64,000 nucleotides of DNA, taken from assembly GCF_025143825.1 (NCBI RefSeq), contig NZ_CP083560.1, positions 1,302,001 to 1,366,000 on the forward strand. Reading direction: 5' to 3'. A program made the position numbers and the translations under genes. The notes under the pieces are model-generated. The model saw nothing but the letters and a program-made list of their open reading frames with translations, did not search any database and was not told the DNA's origin. Each line of letters opens with the position of its first letter. Within the stretch, counting starts at the first letter, position 1. The stretch comes from Sulfitobacter sp. S223 (lineage in GTDB: Bacteria; Pseudomonadota; Alphaproteobacteria; Rhodobacterales; Rhodobacteraceae). This document shows, piece by piece, positions 26,737 to 35,379 of the stretch.

Positions 26737-26812
26737 CAGGATCTCTTATTTTTCGGTCCAATAGGCGTCAGGATACTGGAAAACGATTTAGAATCCGAGC
26801 GCTATAAATTAA

Positions 26813-26832
26813 AAATGTAAGCGCTTGCATTT
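26813..26832. promoter_or_regulatory. LacI-family operator between regulator and DHPS operon
   Basis: A 20-base near-perfect palindrome, AAATGTAAGCGCTTGCATTT, has a single mismatched pair and the central AAGCGCTT core typical of LacI/GalR-family operators. It lies 77 bases from the lacI-type start and 57 bases from the first gene of the divergent operon, placing it over or near both promoters. Confidence 0.75.
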
Positions 26833-26888
26833 GAAGCCGATGGTCGCTTAGGCTTGGAGGGTGAACATAGCCACTTGGGAGGGTCCTC

Positions 26889-27074
26889 ATGTTCCTTGCA
26901 GCGTCCGTCATCGTCTTTGCCGTGTATTTCGGGAATGTCGCGCTGGGCGCTTTTGCGGGAGCCGCGTTTCTAGGCGATGTAGGGGAGATGTTGGTGTTGT
27001 TCGGGGCGACGGTTTTGTTCGTAGTCGCCATTCTGCAAAAAGAAGCTGACCGCACGGATAAAAACGGCAGCTGA
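26889..27074 (+). CDS. Small two-helix membrane protein leading the DHPS operon
   Basis: The 61-residue protein has two hydrophobic helices (about 2-25 and 33-50) and a charged lysine/aspartate-rich tail, so it should sit in the inner membrane. GGGAGG lies 7 bases before its ATG. It is 22 bases upstream of the TRAP binding-protein gene and clearly cotranscribed. Its role is unknown; assisting the transporter is plausible from position only. Confidence 0.65.
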   Translation: MFLAASVIVFAVYFGNVALGAFAGAAFLGDVGEMLVLFGATVLFVVAILQKEADRTDKNGS

Positions 27075-27096
27075 CCGTCAACCGGGAGGAGACACC

Positions 27097-28245
27097 ATGA
27101 CAAACGACCGAGAGGAACTGGCATCAGCCGAGCGCCGCAATTTCCTGAAACTGACAGCGACTGGCGGGTTCACCGCTGCTATGGTTGCAGGCGGGGCAGG
27201 GGTTTTGTGGTCGTCGCAAGCCGCAGCACAAACAGCCAACGAAGAGCGTGACCGCGAGAAGGCGGCGGAACACGTAATGACAATCGGCACAGCTTATGTC
27301 CTTGGGGCTTCGCGCAGCTATCCCATCATGCAACTGGACCTTAAAGAAAACATCCAGAACGCAACCAACGGCAAAGTCTACGTCAAGCTGGCGCCCGGCG
27401 GGCAGTTGGGGTCAGGCGGTAATCTGGTCCAGAAAGTGCAAGGCGGTACCATTCAGGCGGCGCAACATTCGCTGTCCAACTTCGCACCTTTTGCTTCAAC
27501 GGTTGATCTGATCAACATGCCCTATCTCTGTGGCTCGAACCAGCGCTTTACCAACCTTGTGAATTCCGATTTCTGGAACAGCGAAGTGCATCCGAAGGTC
27601 GAAGCAGCCGGTTTCAAATCGCTGTTTTATGTTAACATCGACCCGCGTGTGGTTGCTGTGCGTAAGGGCGGTGCGGGGGCGGTATTGTCGCCATCCGATC
27701 TGTCTGGCGTCAAGTTCCGCGTGCCCGGGTCAAAAATGCTGCAACAGTATTACCGGATGGTCGGTGCAAATCCGACACCTGTTGCTTGGGGAGAGACACC
27801 CTCCGCGATCAAACAGGGCGTGGCGGACGCGCTCGATCCTTCCGTTGGCGCGCTTTATGTCTTCGGGTTCAAGGATATCCTGTCGCACGTCACGTTCACG
27901 CAAGCTGTACCAGATAGCCAAGTCTATTCGTGCAACCTTGAATGGTTCAATTCCATGCCTGCGGATGTGCAGGAAGGGATCATGTGGGGCTCTGAGATGA
28001 CGGCCCACCAAAACCTTTCGAAAGTCCCCTCGGCCCGTGCCTATGCAATGGCCGAACTGGCCAAGGCAGGGGTGGAGTTCCACAGTCTGTCTGATGACCA
28101 GTTGGCTGAATGGAAGGCCGCTGGTGGTTACCAGTTGGCAGAGTGGGATAGCTTCAAGACAGAGCTTGCAGGGTCGATGGATAACTTTGCCAAGATGGAA
28201 GAGGCAGCTGGCACGCAGGGCAAATACTACGTCCACGACGCCTGA
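27097..28245 (+). CDS. hpsK: TRAP transporter substrate-binding protein, probable DHPS binding (HpsK-like)
   Basis: The 382-residue protein has a twin-arginine signal (AERRNFLKLTATGGF, residues 10-24, then a hydrophobic stretch ending AAAQT), unusual for TRAP binding proteins but known in some. The DctP domain follows, with the ligand region LSGVKFRVPGSKMLQQYYR. GGGAGGAG precedes the ATG. Its linkage to DctQ, DctM, HpsN, HpsO, HpsP and ComDE points to 2,3-dihydroxypropane-1-sulfonate as cargo. The gene name rests on context. Confidence 0.8.
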   Translation: MTNDREELASAERRNFLKLTATGGFTAAMVAGGAGVLWSSQAAAQTANEERDREKAAEHVMTIGTAYVLGASRSYPIMQLDLKENIQNATNGKVYVKLAPGGQLGSGGNLVQKVQGGTIQAAQHSLSNFAPFASTVDLINMPYLCGSNQRFTNLVNSDFWNSEVHPKVEAAGFKSLFYVNIDPRVVAVRKGGAGAVLSPSDLSGVKFRVPGSKMLQQYYRMVGANPTPVAWGETPSAIKQGVADALDPSVGALYVFGFKDILSHVTFTQAVPDSQVYSCNLEWFNSMPADVQEGIMWGSEMTAHQNLSKVPSARAYAMAELAKAGVEFHSLSDDQLAEWKAAGGYQLAEWDSFKTELAGSMDNFAKMEEAAGTQGKYYVHDA

Positions 28246-28357
28246 GCCTGCGGGCGGGCGTGACAGCGCGCCCGTCCGTTCCTTTTGCTGATCCGGCGTG
28301 GTTGGCGGATGCCTTTGCACCTTTGCCGCGTCTTCATGCCCTTTGATCGGATGCCGT

Positions 28358-28870
28358 ATGGATATTTTGCGCAGAATTGATCGAGATGCCGAACGCTGGT
28401 TGCTGCTGACATTCTACGTCATGCTGGTGGCGACAATGGCCGTAGAGGTGATCCGCCGCGAACTGTTCTCTTATTCCTCCATCTGGGGAGAGGAGATTGT
28501 CCGCTATTCCTTTATCTATCTGGCTTGGATCGGCGCTGCGGCAGCGGTGAAAGAACGCGCGCACATCCGCATTGATGTGATCATGCATTACCTGCCACCA
28601 CGGGCCAAGGCGCTGCTGTATATCTTCGGTGATCTGGTGATGCTCGCGGTCGCCATCATCGCGCTTTATTGGTCATTCGAGACGGTGCATGTCTCGGCCA
28701 AATTCGGATCGGTCACGGATGGTTTGCGAGTCTCGAAGGTCTGGTTCCTGATGGCGGTGCCAGTCGGATTCACCTTGATCATCTGGCGACTCTTGCAATC
28801 TTTTATGCGTGATCTGCGCAGCCTGAGGGATGGCACGCCTGTCTTTCAGGGCGACACCTTGTTTGATTGA
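28358..28870 (+). CDS. hpsL: TRAP transporter small permease (HpsL-like)
   Basis: This 170-residue four-helix DctQ protein has the motif SIWGEEIVRYSFIYLAWIG followed by KERAHIRIDVI, the standard small-permease signature. ATG at 28358 is chosen over an earlier in-frame start because the protein then begins MDILRRIDRDAERW, normal for the family. It sits between the binding protein and the large permease, 10 bases before the latter. Confidence 0.82.
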   Translation: MDILRRIDRDAERWLLLTFYVMLVATMAVEVIRRELFSYSSIWGEEIVRYSFIYLAWIGAAAAVKERAHIRIDVIMHYLPPRAKALLYIFGDLVMLAVAIIALYWSFETVHVSAKFGSVTDGLRVSKVWFLMAVPVGFTLIIWRLLQSFMRDLRSLRDGTPVFQGDTLFD

Positions 28871-28880
28871 GGGGTAGATC

Positions 28881-30209
28881 ATGCTTTGGAACCAGGTCGC
28901 GCAAACGGTTGAGTTGGGGTGGGATTTCTACCTGCCGGTGTTGCTCTTTGTGGCGCTTATCGCTTTGGCTGTGCCTGTCTGGGCTGCCATCGGCGCTGCA
29001 GCAATCACTATGCTGTGGATGTCGGGCGACCTGCCACTTAGCCTTGTGGGAGAAAGCCTGTTCGCGGGCATCGACGCTTTCGCGCTGACGGCGGTGCCGT
29101 TGTTTATCCTGACCGGTGATGTGTTGGTACGTACCGGGCTTTCGCGCAAGTTTCTGGACGTGGCCGAAGCGCTGACCAATTTCGCTAAGGGCGGTTTCGG
29201 CTCTGCCACCGTGCTGGTCTGTGGCATGTTCGCGGCCATCTCCGGCTCGGACGCGGCGGGCGCGGCGGCGGTGGGCCGCATGACCATCGCCCGACTAGTC
29301 GAGAGCGGCTACCCGCGCCCTTATGCCTGCGCGTTGGTGGCGGCAGGGGCCTGTACCGGCATCCTGATCCCGCCATCTATCGCTTATATCATCATCGGTC
29401 TGGTATTGGGCATCTCTGCCTCGACGCTATTTCTAGCAGCGCTTATCCCCGGCCTTGCCATCCTGATCTCCATTCTGGTGACAAATCTGATCGTCAACCG
29501 CATCCACGGCTATGAGGGCGGCGGCAACATCTCTGCCTCGGAGTGGGCTGCCAATCTGGGGCGTGCGCTTAAATCCGGCTGGTATGCGTTTATTGTGCCA
29601 GGTATCATCTTTTACGGCATCTTCTCAGGCCGTCTGACACCAACAGAGGCAGGCGCCACTGCTGTTGTCGTCACCATCATCATGGGCTTCATCCTTGGCA
29701 CGCTCAAGCTTGCAGATTTTCCCGCAATGCTGGTCAGCTCGGCCAAGGTGAACGGGGTGATCCTGCCGATCATCGCCTTCTCGGCGCCCCTTGCCGAAGC
29801 GCTGGCGATCATGGGGGTGCCGCAGGGGTTTGTGACCTCTGTGACGCAGCTTACGAACGAGCCTTGGCTGCTGATCCTGCTGATGATCGGTATTCTCATC
29901 GCGGCTGGCTGCGTGATGGAGACCACGCCGAACATCGTGATCCTTGCCCCGATCCTCAAGCCGCTTGCTGATAATATAGGCATGAACGAAATTCAGTTCT
30001 GCATTATGATGATCACAGCGTTGGGGGTGGGTTTCATTACGCCGCCGCTGGGGCTTAACCTGTTCGTCGTCTCCGGCATAACGGGCGAGTCGATCCTCAA
30101 GATCGCAGCGCGCGCTATTCCCTTCGTATTGTGCATGTTTGTTGTGGTTTTGCTGATCGCCTACGTGCCAGCGCTTTCAACAACCTTGCTGCCCGAGATC
30201 TATAAGTAG
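28881..30209 (+). CDS. hpsM: TRAP transporter large permease (HpsM-like)
   Basis: The 442-residue DctM protein has about 12 transmembrane helices. Landmarks are FAAISGSDAAGAAAVGRM and the C-terminal ITPPLGLNLFVVSGITGESI. It would form the ion-coupled channel for DHPS with the preceding small permease and binding protein. It is 10 bases after the small permease and 10 bases before hpsN, so a single transcript is likely. Confidence 0.85.
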   Translation: MLWNQVAQTVELGWDFYLPVLLFVALIALAVPVWAAIGAAAITMLWMSGDLPLSLVGESLFAGIDAFALTAVPLFILTGDVLVRTGLSRKFLDVAEALTNFAKGGFGSATVLVCGMFAAISGSDAAGAAAVGRMTIARLVESGYPRPYACALVAAGACTGILIPPSIAYIIIGLVLGISASTLFLAALIPGLAILISILVTNLIVNRIHGYEGGGNISASEWAANLGRALKSGWYAFIVPGIIFYGIFSGRLTPTEAGATAVVVTIIMGFILGTLKLADFPAMLVSSAKVNGVILPIIAFSAPLAEALAIMGVPQGFVTSVTQLTNEPWLLILLMIGILIAAGCVMETTPNIVILAPILKPLADNIGMNEIQFCIMMITALGVGFITPPLGLNLFVVSGITGESILKIAARAIPFVLCMFVVVLLIAYVPALSTTLLPEIYK

Positions 30210-30219
30210 GACCAATCCC

Positions 30220-31527
30220 ATGACACGTGAATACCTTAAGAAAGCGACGCTCACTGCAGAATCCGGTGCATCCAAGACCCATGAGATTGTGACCAAGATC
30301 CTTGGTGATATCGAAGCGGGCGGTGATGCAACCGCCTTGGAATACGCCAAGAAATTTGATGGCTATGACGGCAATGTGCTGTTGAATGCGGACGATATCG
30401 CGGCCGCGTGTGCGCTGGTGCCTGAAAAGCTGAAAGCCGATATCAGGTTTTCGCACGATAACGTAAAGCGGTTTGCAGAGGCGCAAAAGGCGACCGTTTC
30501 GGATGTGCAGCTTGAGGTCGTGCCGGGGCTGATTGCCGGTCAGAAGGCGATTCCGGTGGATGCGGCCGGTTGCTATGTGCCGGGTGGGCGCTATAGCCAT
30601 ATCGCCTCTGCGATCATGACTGTCACCACAGCCAAAGTTGCAGGTTGCCGTCATATCACCGCATGCTCACCACCACGCCCCGATCAAGGCATCAATCCGG
30701 CCATTGTCTACGCAGCCCATATCTGTGGCGCGGACAAGATCATGGCGATGGGTGGCGTGCAGGGCGTGGCTGCAATGACGTTTGGTCTGTTCGGCCTGCC
30801 AGAGGCCAACATACTTGTCGGGCCGGGCAACCAGTTTGTGGCAGAGGCAAAGCGCATCCTGTTTGGCCGTGTCGGGATCGACATGATTGCGGGCCCGACT
30901 GATAGTCTTGTTCTTGCTGACAAAGGCGCGGACCCGCATATCGTTGCGACGGATTTGGTATCTCAGGCCGAGCATGGCTATAATTCGCCGGTCTGGCTGG
31001 TGACAGATGACCGGGCGTTGGCTGAAACGGTTATGGGGATGGTGCCTGATTTGATTGCCGATTTACCTGAATTGAACCGCGAGAACGCCTTTGCTGCTTG
31101 GCGCGACTATGCGGAGGTAATCCTTTGCGCTGATCGCGAAGAGATGGCCGCATGCTCGGATGACTATGCGCCAGAACACCTGACCGTGCAGGCTGAGGAT
31201 CTTGATTGGTGGCTGGATCGCTTGACCTGCTATGGCTCGCTGTTCCTCGGAGAGGAAACCACGGTTTCTTTCGGTGATAAGGCATCAGGCACAAACCATG
31301 TTCTGCCGACTTCGGGTGCGGCGGGGTATACAGGCGGCTTGTCGGTGCATAAGTACATGAAGATCGTCACATGGCAGCGGTCGACGCGGGAAGGCTCGAA
31401 AAAAGTCGCGCAAGCCACGGCACGTATCAGCCGTTTGGAAGGGATGGAGGGCCATGCCCGCGCAGCTGATGTACGGCTTGCCAAATACTTTCCCGATGAG
31501 ACGTTTGATCTGACCGCAGATGGCTGA
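30220..31527 (+). CDS. hpsN: Sulfopropanediol 3-dehydrogenase (HpsN), a histidinol dehydrogenase homologue
   Basis: HpsN oxidises (R)-2,3-dihydroxypropane-1-sulfonate to (R)-sulfolactate using two NAD+. The 435-residue protein is a member of the zinc-dependent HisD family and keeps its key residues: zinc ligands Q and H in SQAEHG, D in GDKASGTNHVLP and H in EGMEGHARA, and the catalytic pair in APEHLTV. The call as HpsN and not HisD rests on the operon (TRAP importer, HpsO/HpsP-like dehydrogenases, ComDE); the his genes of this window are 13 kb away. It overlaps hpsO by 8 bases. Confidence 0.85.
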   Translation: MTREYLKKATLTAESGASKTHEIVTKILGDIEAGGDATALEYAKKFDGYDGNVLLNADDIAAACALVPEKLKADIRFSHDNVKRFAEAQKATVSDVQLEVVPGLIAGQKAIPVDAAGCYVPGGRYSHIASAIMTVTTAKVAGCRHITACSPPRPDQGINPAIVYAAHICGADKIMAMGGVQGVAAMTFGLFGLPEANILVGPGNQFVAEAKRILFGRVGIDMIAGPTDSLVLADKGADPHIVATDLVSQAEHGYNSPVWLVTDDRALAETVMGMVPDLIADLPELNRENAFAAWRDYAEVILCADREEMAACSDDYAPEHLTVQAEDLDWWLDRLTCYGSLFLGEETTVSFGDKASGTNHVLPTSGAAGYTGGLSVHKYMKIVTWQRSTREGSKKVAQATARISRLEGMEGHARAADVRLAKYFPDETFDLTADG

Positions 31528-32275
31528 CCCGGCCGCGCTCTTTGACCTAAGCGGGCGGGTGGCCTGTGTGACGGGTGCCAGTTCCGGCCTTGGGCGGCGT
31601 GCTGCGGTGGCGCTGGCTGCGGCGGGTGCACAGGTGGTGGGGGTTGCACGGCGCGATGATGCATTGGCCGCACTTGAAGCTGAAACCGGCGGCGCAAGCG
31701 TGGTCGCGGATGTCGCCGACCGCGCAAGGATAGCAGATCTTGCGGCGGCAATCTCAGCCCCATTTGGTGCGCCCGACATCTTGGTTCACGCGGCCGGCGT
31801 GAACACGCGTCAGGCAGCAGATGACGTCACGCCTGACGGATGGGATGTTACTCTGGCCCTTAATCTGTCCGCCCCGTTCTTTCTGTCACAAGCACTTGTG
31901 CCTGACATGCGCGAAAAAGGCTGGGGCCGGATTGTGAATTTCGCCTCGCTCCAGACCACACGCGCCTTTCCGGGCGGCATTGCATATGGGGCAAGCAAGG
32001 CAGGCATCGCCCAACTGACCCGCGCAATGGCCGAAGCATGGTCGCGGCACGGGATCACCGCCAATGCCATCGGGCCGGGTTTTTTTCCGACCGAACTGAC
32101 CGAGGCTGTCTTTCGTGATCCGGAGCGTGCCGCGCGTAATGCGGCGCAGACCTGCATGGGGCGTAATGGCCGTCTTGAAGATCTGGATGGGCCGCTTCTT
32201 TTCCTGTGCTCAGACGCATCATCCTACGTGACAGGGCAGGTGCTGATGGTGGACGGAGGGTTTACCGCAAAATGA
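31520..32275 (+). CDS. hpsO: Short-chain dehydrogenase, probable DHPS 2-dehydrogenase (HpsO-like)
   Basis: The 251-residue classical SDR has the NAD(P) motif TGASSGLGRRAA (about 13-24), the catalytic serine in NFASLQ, and YGASK as the YxxxK motif. In DHPS degraders, HpsO and HpsP interconvert the two DHPS enantiomers through the 2-keto compound, so that all substrate reaches HpsN as the R form. The start overlaps hpsN by 8 bases and the stop overlaps hpsP (ATGA). The function is inferred from context and family. Confidence 0.8.
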   Translation: MADPAALFDLSGRVACVTGASSGLGRRAAVALAAAGAQVVGVARRDDALAALEAETGGASVVADVADRARIADLAAAISAPFGAPDILVHAAGVNTRQAADDVTPDGWDVTLALNLSAPFFLSQALVPDMREKGWGRIVNFASLQTTRAFPGGIAYGASKAGIAQLTRAMAEAWSRHGITANAIGPGFFPTELTEAVFRDPERAARNAAQTCMGRNGRLEDLDGPLLFLCSDASSYVTGQVLMVDGGFTAK

Positions 32276-33249
32276 AAGCGTTGGTGTATGAAGGGGTTGA
32301 AGTGCTTGGCTACCGCGATGTGCCTGACGCCGTAGCGGAGCAGGGAGAGCACCTGATCCGCGTTGAGGCCGTTGGTATTTGTGGCTCTGACATGCATGCC
32401 TATCTGGGTCATGATGCGCGCCGTCCTGCGCCGCTGATCCTTGGACATGAGGCGGCTGGCGTGGTTGTCGGCGGGGAGATGGATGGTCGGCGCGTTACGG
32501 TCAACCCATTGGTAACCTGTGGTATGTGTCCAGCCTGTGCCTCGGCACGTGAAAATCTTTGCCCCGACCGGCAGATCATCTCGATGCCGCCACGTGAAGG
32601 GGCCTTTGCCCAGTATATTGCGATGCCCAATAGAAATCTGGTGACCGTACCGGATGATATACCCCTTGCGCGTGCCGCTCTGGCCGAGCCGTTGGCGGTA
32701 AGTTGGCACGCGGTCCGGCTGGCGTTGGCCGCACGTCATCCCACCGACGAAAGGCGCGCGCTGGTGATCGGGGGCGGGGCCATTGGGCTGGCCGCCGCCC
32801 TTGCTTTGCGTGCCATGGGTGTGAGCAATGTCACGATAGTCGAGCCAAACGCAGCACGCCGCGACTTTCTTGCGGCGCTGGGCGAGCGGACAGTGAGCAA
32901 AGCAGAAGGGCAATATCCAGTGTTGATTGACGCTGTTGGCTATGCTGCGACGCGCGCAGCCGCGTCCGCACTGGCATCACCCGGTGGTGTCATCGCCCAT
33001 GTAGGGCTGGGAGAAGACGCAGGTGGGCTGGATGTGCGGCGTATGACATTGCAAGAGATCACTTTTATCGGCACCTACACGTACACAGCCCAAGATTTTC
33101 GCGACACGGCAGCGGCGATATTTGACGGCAGTCTGGGTGCGCTTGACTGGTGTCTACATATGCCTCTTTCGGAGGGGGCAGCCGCATTTGCGGCACTGAG
33201 ACAAGGAGAAGTCGCAGAGCCCAAGATCATTCTGGATCCGTGGACCTGA
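32272..33249 (+). CDS. hpsP: Zinc alcohol dehydrogenase, probable DHPS 2-dehydrogenase (HpsP-like)
   Basis: The 325-residue medium-chain dehydrogenase has the catalytic zinc site (GICGSDMHAYLGH and LILGHEAAG) and the four-cysteine structural zinc lobe (CGMCPACASARENLC, about 82-96). The NAD-binding motif is VIGGGAIGLAAALAL. ATG at 32272 overlaps the hpsO stop by 4 bases, which fixes the start against a longer in-frame reading. Together with HpsO it should racemise DHPS through the ketone. It could alternatively act on another polyol. Confidence 0.8.
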   Translation: MKALVYEGVEVLGYRDVPDAVAEQGEHLIRVEAVGICGSDMHAYLGHDARRPAPLILGHEAAGVVVGGEMDGRRVTVNPLVTCGMCPACASARENLCPDRQIISMPPREGAFAQYIAMPNRNLVTVPDDIPLARAALAEPLAVSWHAVRLALAARHPTDERRALVIGGGAIGLAAALALRAMGVSNVTIVEPNAARRDFLAALGERTVSKAEGQYPVLIDAVGYAATRAAASALASPGGVIAHVGLGEDAGGLDVRRMTLQEITFIGTYTYTAQDFRDTAAAIFDGSLGALDWCLHMPLSEGAAAFAALRQGEVAEPKIILDPWT

Positions 33250-33267
33250 GACAAAGGAGCAAAACAA

Positions 33268-33681
33268 ATGTATCATAAGATTCTGGTTCCCATGGCGCTG
33301 AACCACGGCCTGTCCGCTGACACGCTGGCCATTGCAGAAGCGCTTCGTGCGGCGGGGGGCACAATCATTGCTTTACACGTATATGAATTGCCACAAGGGT
33401 CTGTCAGCGCCTATCTGGACGCCGATGTGGTCAAGGCGGGGTATGAGGATGCGCGCGCGCAATTAACGGCAAAAACGAAAGACATCCCCCATGTCACGCC
33501 TGAACTGATCAAGGGTCACACATCGCGTGCGATCATCGATTTTGCCAATGAGCATGAGATCGATCTCATCGTCATCGGCTCTCATAACCCGGGGCTCGGA
33601 CGCTTCTTGCTCGGCTCGACCGCCGCGCGGGTCGTGCGCCATGCCAATTGTGCGGTGCATGTGTGCCGCCAACCCGATTAA
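33268..33681 (+). CDS. Universal stress protein (UspA family)
   Basis: The 137-residue single-domain Usp has the nucleotide-binding signature IGSHNPGLGRFLLGSTA (about 107-123), the G-2x-G-9x-G(S/T) pattern of ATP-binding members. It lies 18 bases after hpsP and 31 bases before comD, inside the sulfonate operon, which is not required by the pathway. It may buffer stress from sulfite or aldehyde intermediates, but this is conjecture. Confidence 0.85.
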   Translation: MYHKILVPMALNHGLSADTLAIAEALRAAGGTIIALHVYELPQGSVSAYLDADVVKAGYEDARAQLTAKTKDIPHVTPELIKGHTSRAIIDFANEHEIDLIVIGSHNPGLGRFLLGSTAARVVRHANCAVHVCRQPD

Positions 33682-33712
33682 TCCCATTAAACTCTGGAAA
33701 GGCTCACACAAG

Positions 33713-34219
33713 ATGAACATCGACAAGAAGATCACGGATGATCTTGTCGCCAATGGCATCTCATTTGTCACCACCGTCCCCTGCAAGCAGCTGGCCGGTG
33801 TGATCGAAGAGATCGACGCGCGCGACGAAATCTTTCACATACCCTCCAATAAGGAAGACGAAGGTATGGGCCTGTGCGCCGGTGCTTTCATGGGGGGCAA
33901 ACGCCCTGCGATCATCATGCAGAATACCGCCATAGGCGTGACGATCAATACGCTGGCAACGCTGATCCAATACTACCGCATGCCTCTGCCGATGCTGATC
34001 AGCTACCGGGGTGAACTGCGCGAACCTGTGGCCTGTCAGGTCGAGATGGCCGTGCACACAAAGGCACTGCTGGCAGAAATGAAAATTCCAACCTACCACT
34101 TTCACCACCAAAAGGACGTGGAAGAGCTGGATGCAATTCTGAAATACACCTTCATGTGCAACAAGCCGGTCGCGATCCTGACCGATGCAAACTTTTGGGG
34201 AGGCTACGGAGATCAATGA
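33713..34219 (+). CDS. comD: Sulfopyruvate decarboxylase, alpha (PYR) subunit
   Basis: ComD is the PYR half of a two-subunit ThDP enzyme that decarboxylates 3-sulfopyruvate to sulfoacetaldehyde. The 168-residue protein has VTTVPCKQLAGVIE and the cofactor-activating glutamate in PSNKEDEGMGLCAGAF, shared with phosphonopyruvate decarboxylases. ATG at 33713 follows a GGAAAGG ribosome site; a longer reading would run into the Usp gene. The stop overlaps comE (ATGA), giving one-to-one coupling of subunits. Confidence 0.88.
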   Translation: MNIDKKITDDLVANGISFVTTVPCKQLAGVIEEIDARDEIFHIPSNKEDEGMGLCAGAFMGGKRPAIIMQNTAIGVTINTLATLIQYYRMPLPMLISYRGELREPVACQVEMAVHTKALLAEMKIPTYHFHHQKDVEELDAILKYTFMCNKPVAILTDANFWGGYGDQ

Positions 34220-34770
34220 TACGCTCTGAAATCCTGCGCGATATCGCGCCTATCATCCGCGACCACCTTGTCGTCTGCAATATCGGTTTACCGAGCCAAG
34301 AACTGCATATGATCGATGACCAACCAACCAACTTTTACATGTTGGGGACCATGGGGCTGTCTTCGTCCATTGGTCTGGGCCTTGCCTTGTCACAACCTAA
34401 AACGGTCATTTCGATCGATGGTGACGGTTCTGTTCTGACAAACCTTGGTACGCTGCCGACGATCGCAAACAATGTGGCGGATAATTACATCCTGCTCATC
34501 ATCGACAACGGCTCTTACGGATCGACCGGTGACCAGCCGACCTATGCGGGCAAAAAAACAAAGCTTGAAAAGGTGGCAGAGGCGTGCGGCTGCGAGAATG
34601 TCGTTGTGTGTAACGATGTAGACACCGGCAAGGTACTGCAAGATGCCATCGACAGCAAAAAGATGACCGTGATCGTGTGCAAATGCGACAGCGGCAACAT
34701 CAAATTGCCGGTCATTACGATGGACCCTGTGGTGATCCGCGACCGCTTTATGAAAGCTGTCGCTTCCTGA
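34216..34770 (+). CDS. comE: Sulfopyruvate decarboxylase, beta (PP) subunit
   Basis: ComE is the PP half, binding the ThDP diphosphate and magnesium through GDGSVLTNLGTL followed by IIDNGSYG about 28 residues later (about 79-112). The LGTMGLSSSIGLGLA segment is typical. The 184-residue product pairs with ComD. It is the last gene of the operon; sulfoacetaldehyde would then go to acetyl phosphate and sulfite by Xsc, which is not in the window. Confidence 0.88.
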   Translation: MIRSEILRDIAPIIRDHLVVCNIGLPSQELHMIDDQPTNFYMLGTMGLSSSIGLGLALSQPKTVISIDGDGSVLTNLGTLPTIANNVADNYILLIIDNGSYGSTGDQPTYAGKKTKLEKVAEACGCENVVVCNDVDTGKVLQDAIDSKKMTVIVCKCDSGNIKLPVITMDPVVIRDRFMKAVAS

Positions 34771-34974
34771 TCGAAACCTGTCAGGTCAGGTCCCTAAGCA
34801 ATGAGCCGTCGCGCATTCCTTCTCAATTGGATGGGCGGCGGTTCATCAAGTTTAGATCACGGAGATTCGGAATTTGTTCTTCTTTTACCGATGCTTGTGA
34901 TGGGGGGGCTGAAACGACGAAAGGCCGCCCGAAGGTGACCTTACCGTTTTCTGATCGGGGTGGATCAGACTAAC

Positions 34975-35049
34975 TGGAGCGGGCGAGGCGATTCGAACGC
35001 CCGACCCTAACCTTGGCAAGGTTATGCTCTACCCCTGAGCTACGCCCGC
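34975..35049 (-). tRNA. tRNA-Gly (GCC anticodon)
   Basis: Read on the minus strand, the acceptor stem GCGGGCG pairs with CGCCCGC, with discriminator T and an encoded CCA at the 3-prime end. The D-arm GTAGCTCAGGGGTAGAGC, anticodon loop TTGCCAA (anticodon GCC) and T-loop TTCGAAT are all canonical. The length is 75 nt including CCA. Confidence 0.95.
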
Positions 35050-35379
35050 ATCCGTTAGTGGGGGTGATTTAGCCCTACGCGCCGGATGCCGCAAGAGGTA
35101 ATTTCACCTCTTTTGCAAAAACTTTGCTTCGGGATCAAAAGTCGCTGATCAGGACAGCGATTGACCACCTCAATCTTGAAGCATTTAACCCTTGGGGCGG
35201 CATGACAGTGTTCGTCGGGAGGCTGGAGCGGGGTGTCACGGGACGTGACCCAGTCACGACCGGACCAAACACTCTGATTCAACGTCAGCAATCTGAAACC
35301 CAGCCCCACAAAGAATCGCGACGCCGGAATTTCCAGCGTCGCAAAACCGCTTGATACGGCGTGGGGGAGGGGCGGCTCT
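35050..35379. other. Intergenic stretch between tRNA-Gly and pyruvate carboxylase
   Basis: No gene is supported. A small hairpin (AAGAGGT / ACCTCTT, 35092-35110) followed by TT could be a plus-strand terminator-like element, and a stronger hairpin near 35318 faces pyruvate carboxylase. The rest shows no recognisable signal. Confidence 0.4.
35318..35342 (-). terminator. Hairpin downstream of pyruvate carboxylase
   Basis: A near-perfect inverted repeat (GCGACGC with GCGTCGC, extended to about 12 pairs including CTGGAA and TTCCGG) lies 38 bases after the pyruvate carboxylase stop. The minus-strand tail is only weakly T-rich (ATTCTTTG), so termination is probable and not proven. Confidence 0.55.

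Noticed and set aside
30220-31527. Histidinol dehydrogenase (hisD) for histidine synthesis
   Set aside because: Catalytic residues are shared with HisD, but the gene is embedded in a sulfonate operon far from the his genes, so HpsN is the better call.
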